Shown here piece after piece: positions 21,570 through 23,712 of a DNA stretch of 23,712 nucleotides. A model generated the notes under the pieces. It searched no databases. It saw nothing but the letters and a program-made list of their open reading frames with translations, and was not told the DNA's origin. The stretch is from Bacteroidales bacterium UBA1181. Its GTDB lineage: Bacteria > Bacteroidota > Bacteroidia > Bacteroidales > Paludibacteraceae. The stretch lies in contig DBYR01000026.1 of the NCBI GenBank assembly GCA_002310215.1, positions 1 to 23,712 on the forward strand. Direction: 5' to 3'. Numbering within the stretch: position 1 is the first letter of the stretch; each line of letters begins with the position of its first letter. The position numbers and the translations under genes are program-made.

Positions 21570-22294
21570 ATGACCGATATTATATCAACAAGAGACTTGC
21601 AACAAGCAGTTGAAACCATAAAGGAAGCCATACAACGCAGTCAGGCACGAGCATTGTTACATGTTAACAACGAAGTGCTTTCGTTGTATTATGGTATTGG
21701 TCGCTACATCTCAGAAAATTCCAGGCATCACTTTTGGGGCACAGGCGCTTTGCGGGCTATCAGCATGCAATTACAAAAAGAGATTCCCGGATTAACAGGA
21801 TTTGGGGAGACTAGCCTTAAAAACATGCGCACATTTTATGAAGAATGGTGTAACTTTGTAAATCGTCAACCGACAGCTGACGATTTACAGATTGATATTT
21901 CATGTTTATAGCCCCCCAATATCGGCTGGTGGTAGGTGATGAAGAAAAATTTGTCGATTTGTTATTCTTCAACCGACAACTGAACTGTCTGGTGGCAATA
22001 GAGTTGAAAGATTGTCGTTTTCAACCGGCACATTTGGGGCAACTTTCCTTTTACTTATCGGTACTTGACGAACAAGTTCGCAAGCCACATGAAAACCCGT
22101 CAGTTGGCATAGTATTGTGTCGTGAAATGGACAAAACCGTGGTTGAAATAGCCGTAAGAGACTATAACAAGCCTATGGGCGTAGCCACTTTCCGATTAGG
22201 AGAAGATGCACCCGAAAAATACAGCAAGATTTTGCCAGATTTGTCAAGAATAAACGCCCTAATGCAAGATGACTTGGACGATAGCCCCGATTGA
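21570..22294 (+). pseudogene. DUF1016 (YhcG-type) PD-(D/E)XK nuclease gene with internal deletion
   Basis: Two frames carry the two ends of one DUF1016 protein. The first (21570-21911, 113 codons) encodes the N-terminal domain, with ALLHVNNEVLSLYYGIGRYI near 28-47 and LKNMRTFYEEW near 82-92. The second (21902-22294) encodes the C-terminal nuclease core: QYRLVVGDEEKFVDLLFF, with the metal-binding Asp, and VAIELKD, the ExK motif, then HLGQLSFYLSVLD. A normal protein has about 340 residues. Roughly 100 or more residues of the middle, including the usual DPYxFDFL region, are missing, and the frame changes at about 21890-21905. The two halves overlap by 10 nt. It is probably inactive, though the nuclease half keeps its key residues and an ATG. 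Confidence 0.85.
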
Positions 22295-22721
22295 GCAGGC
22301 ATTGTCCGATTCTCTGTGATTCCCCACACGCCCACTCATTCATTTCAAGACCTCACCCCTACGGTATTATGCGGTCAACACCGTTCCCGTCATACATTCT
22401 TTAAATCTAAAAAACAACTTCCCATCATCTTTTCCCCATGAATTTTTCTGTCCCCAACAGATCAAAAGGCCATGTAAATGAAAAAGATCTTCCTCCCCAC
22501 CCCCAAAAATTCCATCTCCACAGGCCTCACCCACGCCTTGTTTCCAGGCTATACGAAATTAGTTTTCAGTTTCATTTCTACTTTGTTTCTATCTGTCAAT
22601 TTTTTTGTGTAATTTTGGAGGGGTGTGAAATTATGTCGTGATATAGCGAAATGCCCTAACAGATCATGGTGAATGCTAACTATTCGAGAGAAAATTGGGT
22701 GTTAAATGCGCAAATAAAATC
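22295..22721. other. Intergenic region with a possible promoter
   Basis: The stretch has no frame I can support. A pyrimidine-rich segment near 22480-22510 resembles the start of the repeated promoter blocks but lacks the TATCTTTG core, so it may be a decayed copy. A TTTC-N20-TAATTTTG match (22586-22617) is a moderate promoter candidate for the methyltransferase, leaving a leader of about 135 nt. Confidence 0.4.
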
Positions 22722-22748
22722 ATGGCAAAAAGTAATCTACATAATTGA
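22722..22748 (+). other. Eight-codon frame just before the methyltransferase
   Basis: The frame reads MAKSNLHN and stops 10 nt before the methyltransferase ATG. The peptide is like the N-terminus of EcoRI-type adenine methyltransferases as I recall them (MAxxNLHxAKxAK...). It could be a stub of a lost methyltransferase gene, a leader peptide, or chance; eight codons cannot decide. Confidence 0.2.
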
Positions 22749-22758
22749 ACGTTATTAA

Positions 22759-23712
22759 ATGAGCAAAGACGGCATAACATATAAAGCTATAGATTTCTTC
22801 TGCGGAGGAGGAGGAATGACTTGTGGCCTGCGGCAAGCTGGTATTGATGTGATTGCAGGAGTTGATTTTGACAAAAACGCAAAAGAGACATACGAATTCA
22901 ACAACCCTGGCAGTGTATTTATACAAAAAGATGTAAAAAGGCTACACAGCAATTATTTTGAGAAAAATTTTGGAGTTCAGAAAAACGATGACCACCTAAT
23001 AATGGTGGGATGCAGTCCATGCCAATATTATAGTATCATCAACACTGACCATTCCAAGGCAGAACTATCAAAAGACTTGTTGATGAACTTTGCCAGATTT
23101 ATAGAATATTATAGACCAGGATACATACTAGTCGAAAATGTTCCAGGAATTGTAACAAACAAAGAAACTATATTGCCCAAATTCTTGAAAAAGATAGAAA
23201 CCCTTGGGTATAGACATACAGAGGAAATTATTGACATGAGCCAATATGGTGTACCTCAAAGTCGTCGCCGTTTTTCTCTTATTGCGACACGTTTGGATGA
23301 TGTCATGATTTCCTTACCCCAAAAGTCTGAAAAAGTTTATACTGTCGCAGATGTTCTAGGCGAAAAAAATGGTTTTGGAAGGATAACAGCTGGACACAAA
23401 GACACCTCCGATTTTCAACATACAGTTGCAGGGTTAAGCGTTGCCAGTTTAAAACGTATGGCGTTAACACCTCACAATGGAGGGAATAGATTGAGTTGGG
23501 CCAACCAAGCAGAGCTACAACTAGCTTGTTATGAAGGGAAAGACAATATCTTTAAAGACAACTACGGACGAATGTGGTGGGACAGGCCTTCGCCAACTAT
23601 AACGACCAAGTTTTTCAGCGTGTCCAATGGACGTTTCGCACATCCAGAAGAAGATCGGGCGATTTCTATTCGTGAAGGTGCCACACTGCAATCCTTCCCG
23701 AAAGACTACGTT
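22759..23712 (+). CDS. C5-cytosine-specific DNA methyltransferase, 3' end beyond the window
   Basis: An open frame of 318 codons from ATG 22759 runs to the last base of the window, so the C-terminus is missing. It has the ordered motifs of cytosine-5 methyltransferases. Motif I is DFFCGGGGMT, in place of the more common FAGxGG. Motif IV is GCSPCQYYS, with the catalytic Cys. Motif VI is LVENVPG, motif VIII is QYGVPQSRRRF, then motif IX/X segments RPSPTITT and IREGATLQSFP follow. It modifies cytosine in a specific sequence, either as part of a restriction-modification system, whose nuclease would lie downstream, or as an orphan. Codon use is moderately AT-rich relative to the core genes. The start follows an 8-codon frame by 10 nt. 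Confidence 0.94.
   Translation, partial: MSKDGITYKAIDFFCGGGGMTCGLRQAGIDVIAGVDFDKNAKETYEFNNPGSVFIQKDVKRLHSNYFEKNFGVQKNDDHLIMVGCSPCQYYSIINTDHSKAELSKDLLMNFARFIEYYRPGYILVENVPGIVTNKETILPKFLKKIETLGYRHTEEIIDMSQYGVPQSRRRFSLIATRLDDVMISLPQKSEKVYTVADVLGEKNGFGRITAGHKDTSDFQHTVAGLSVASLKRMALTPHNGGNRLSWANQAELQLACYEGKDNIFKDNYGRMWWDRPSPTITTKFFSVSNGRFAHPEEDRAISIREGATLQSFPKDYV

Overview
The window reads as a chromosomal segment of a Bacteroidota bacterium, most likely of the order Bacteroidales. Three things point there. Promoters fit the TTTG-N18-20-TAnnTTTG pattern of this phylum rather than sigma70. Most starts lack a strong Shine-Dalgarno. The protein families (WaaE-like glycosyltransferase with InaA-type LPS kinase, HerA-like DUF853 ATPase, AAA_14/DUF4143 ATPase, C_GCAxxG_C_C protein) are common in that group. 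No rRNA, CRISPR array, transposase or phage structural gene is visible.

Left part (1-3000): two housekeeping genes on the minus strand, a HerA-like ATPase followed by a PBP4-type D-Ala-D-Ala carboxypeptidase. Region 3000-5900 is an accessory insert. It holds a promoter with what looks like the 20-codon stub of a lost gene, then an AT-rich two-gene operon with its own consensus promoter. That operon encodes an ABC/AAA-type ATPase and a small protein with a PD-(D/E)XK-like signature, and is the best candidate here for an undescribed defence-type system. A 134-aa unknown gene follows. A 28-nt perfect palindrome then supplies the stop codon of a convergent DUF4143 ATPase gene, whose promoter is preceded by a 33-bp tandem repeat array.

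Middle part (7300-17600): a tightly packed minus-strand core block. Glycosyltransferase, LPS kinase, sbcD and sbcC form one probable operon with 4-nt overlaps. Upstream is an 820-nt gap with two promoter-plus-terminator units that look like small RNA genes or attenuated leaders. Farther upstream are a second glycosyltransferase, a B12-binding radical SAM enzyme and ribF, then a divergently transcribed elongator tRNA-Met with a good terminator.

Right part (17800-23712): plus-strand accessory genes, several preceded by a similar promoter/leader block. In order: a C_GCAxxG_C_C redox-type protein, DinD (with a perfect 28-nt palindrome inside its coding sequence), the TcmP/three-Cys (Gp37/Gp68, DUF5131) gene pair with tcmP broken by one extra A in an A-run, an internally deleted DUF1016 nuclease gene, and a 5-methylcytosine DNA methyltransferase that runs off the end of the window. 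The mixture of nuclease-like, ATPase, SAM-dependent and damage-inducible genes, with several broken ones, suggests a defence or mobile-gene island under turnover. This is inference from gene content; no function was tested here.
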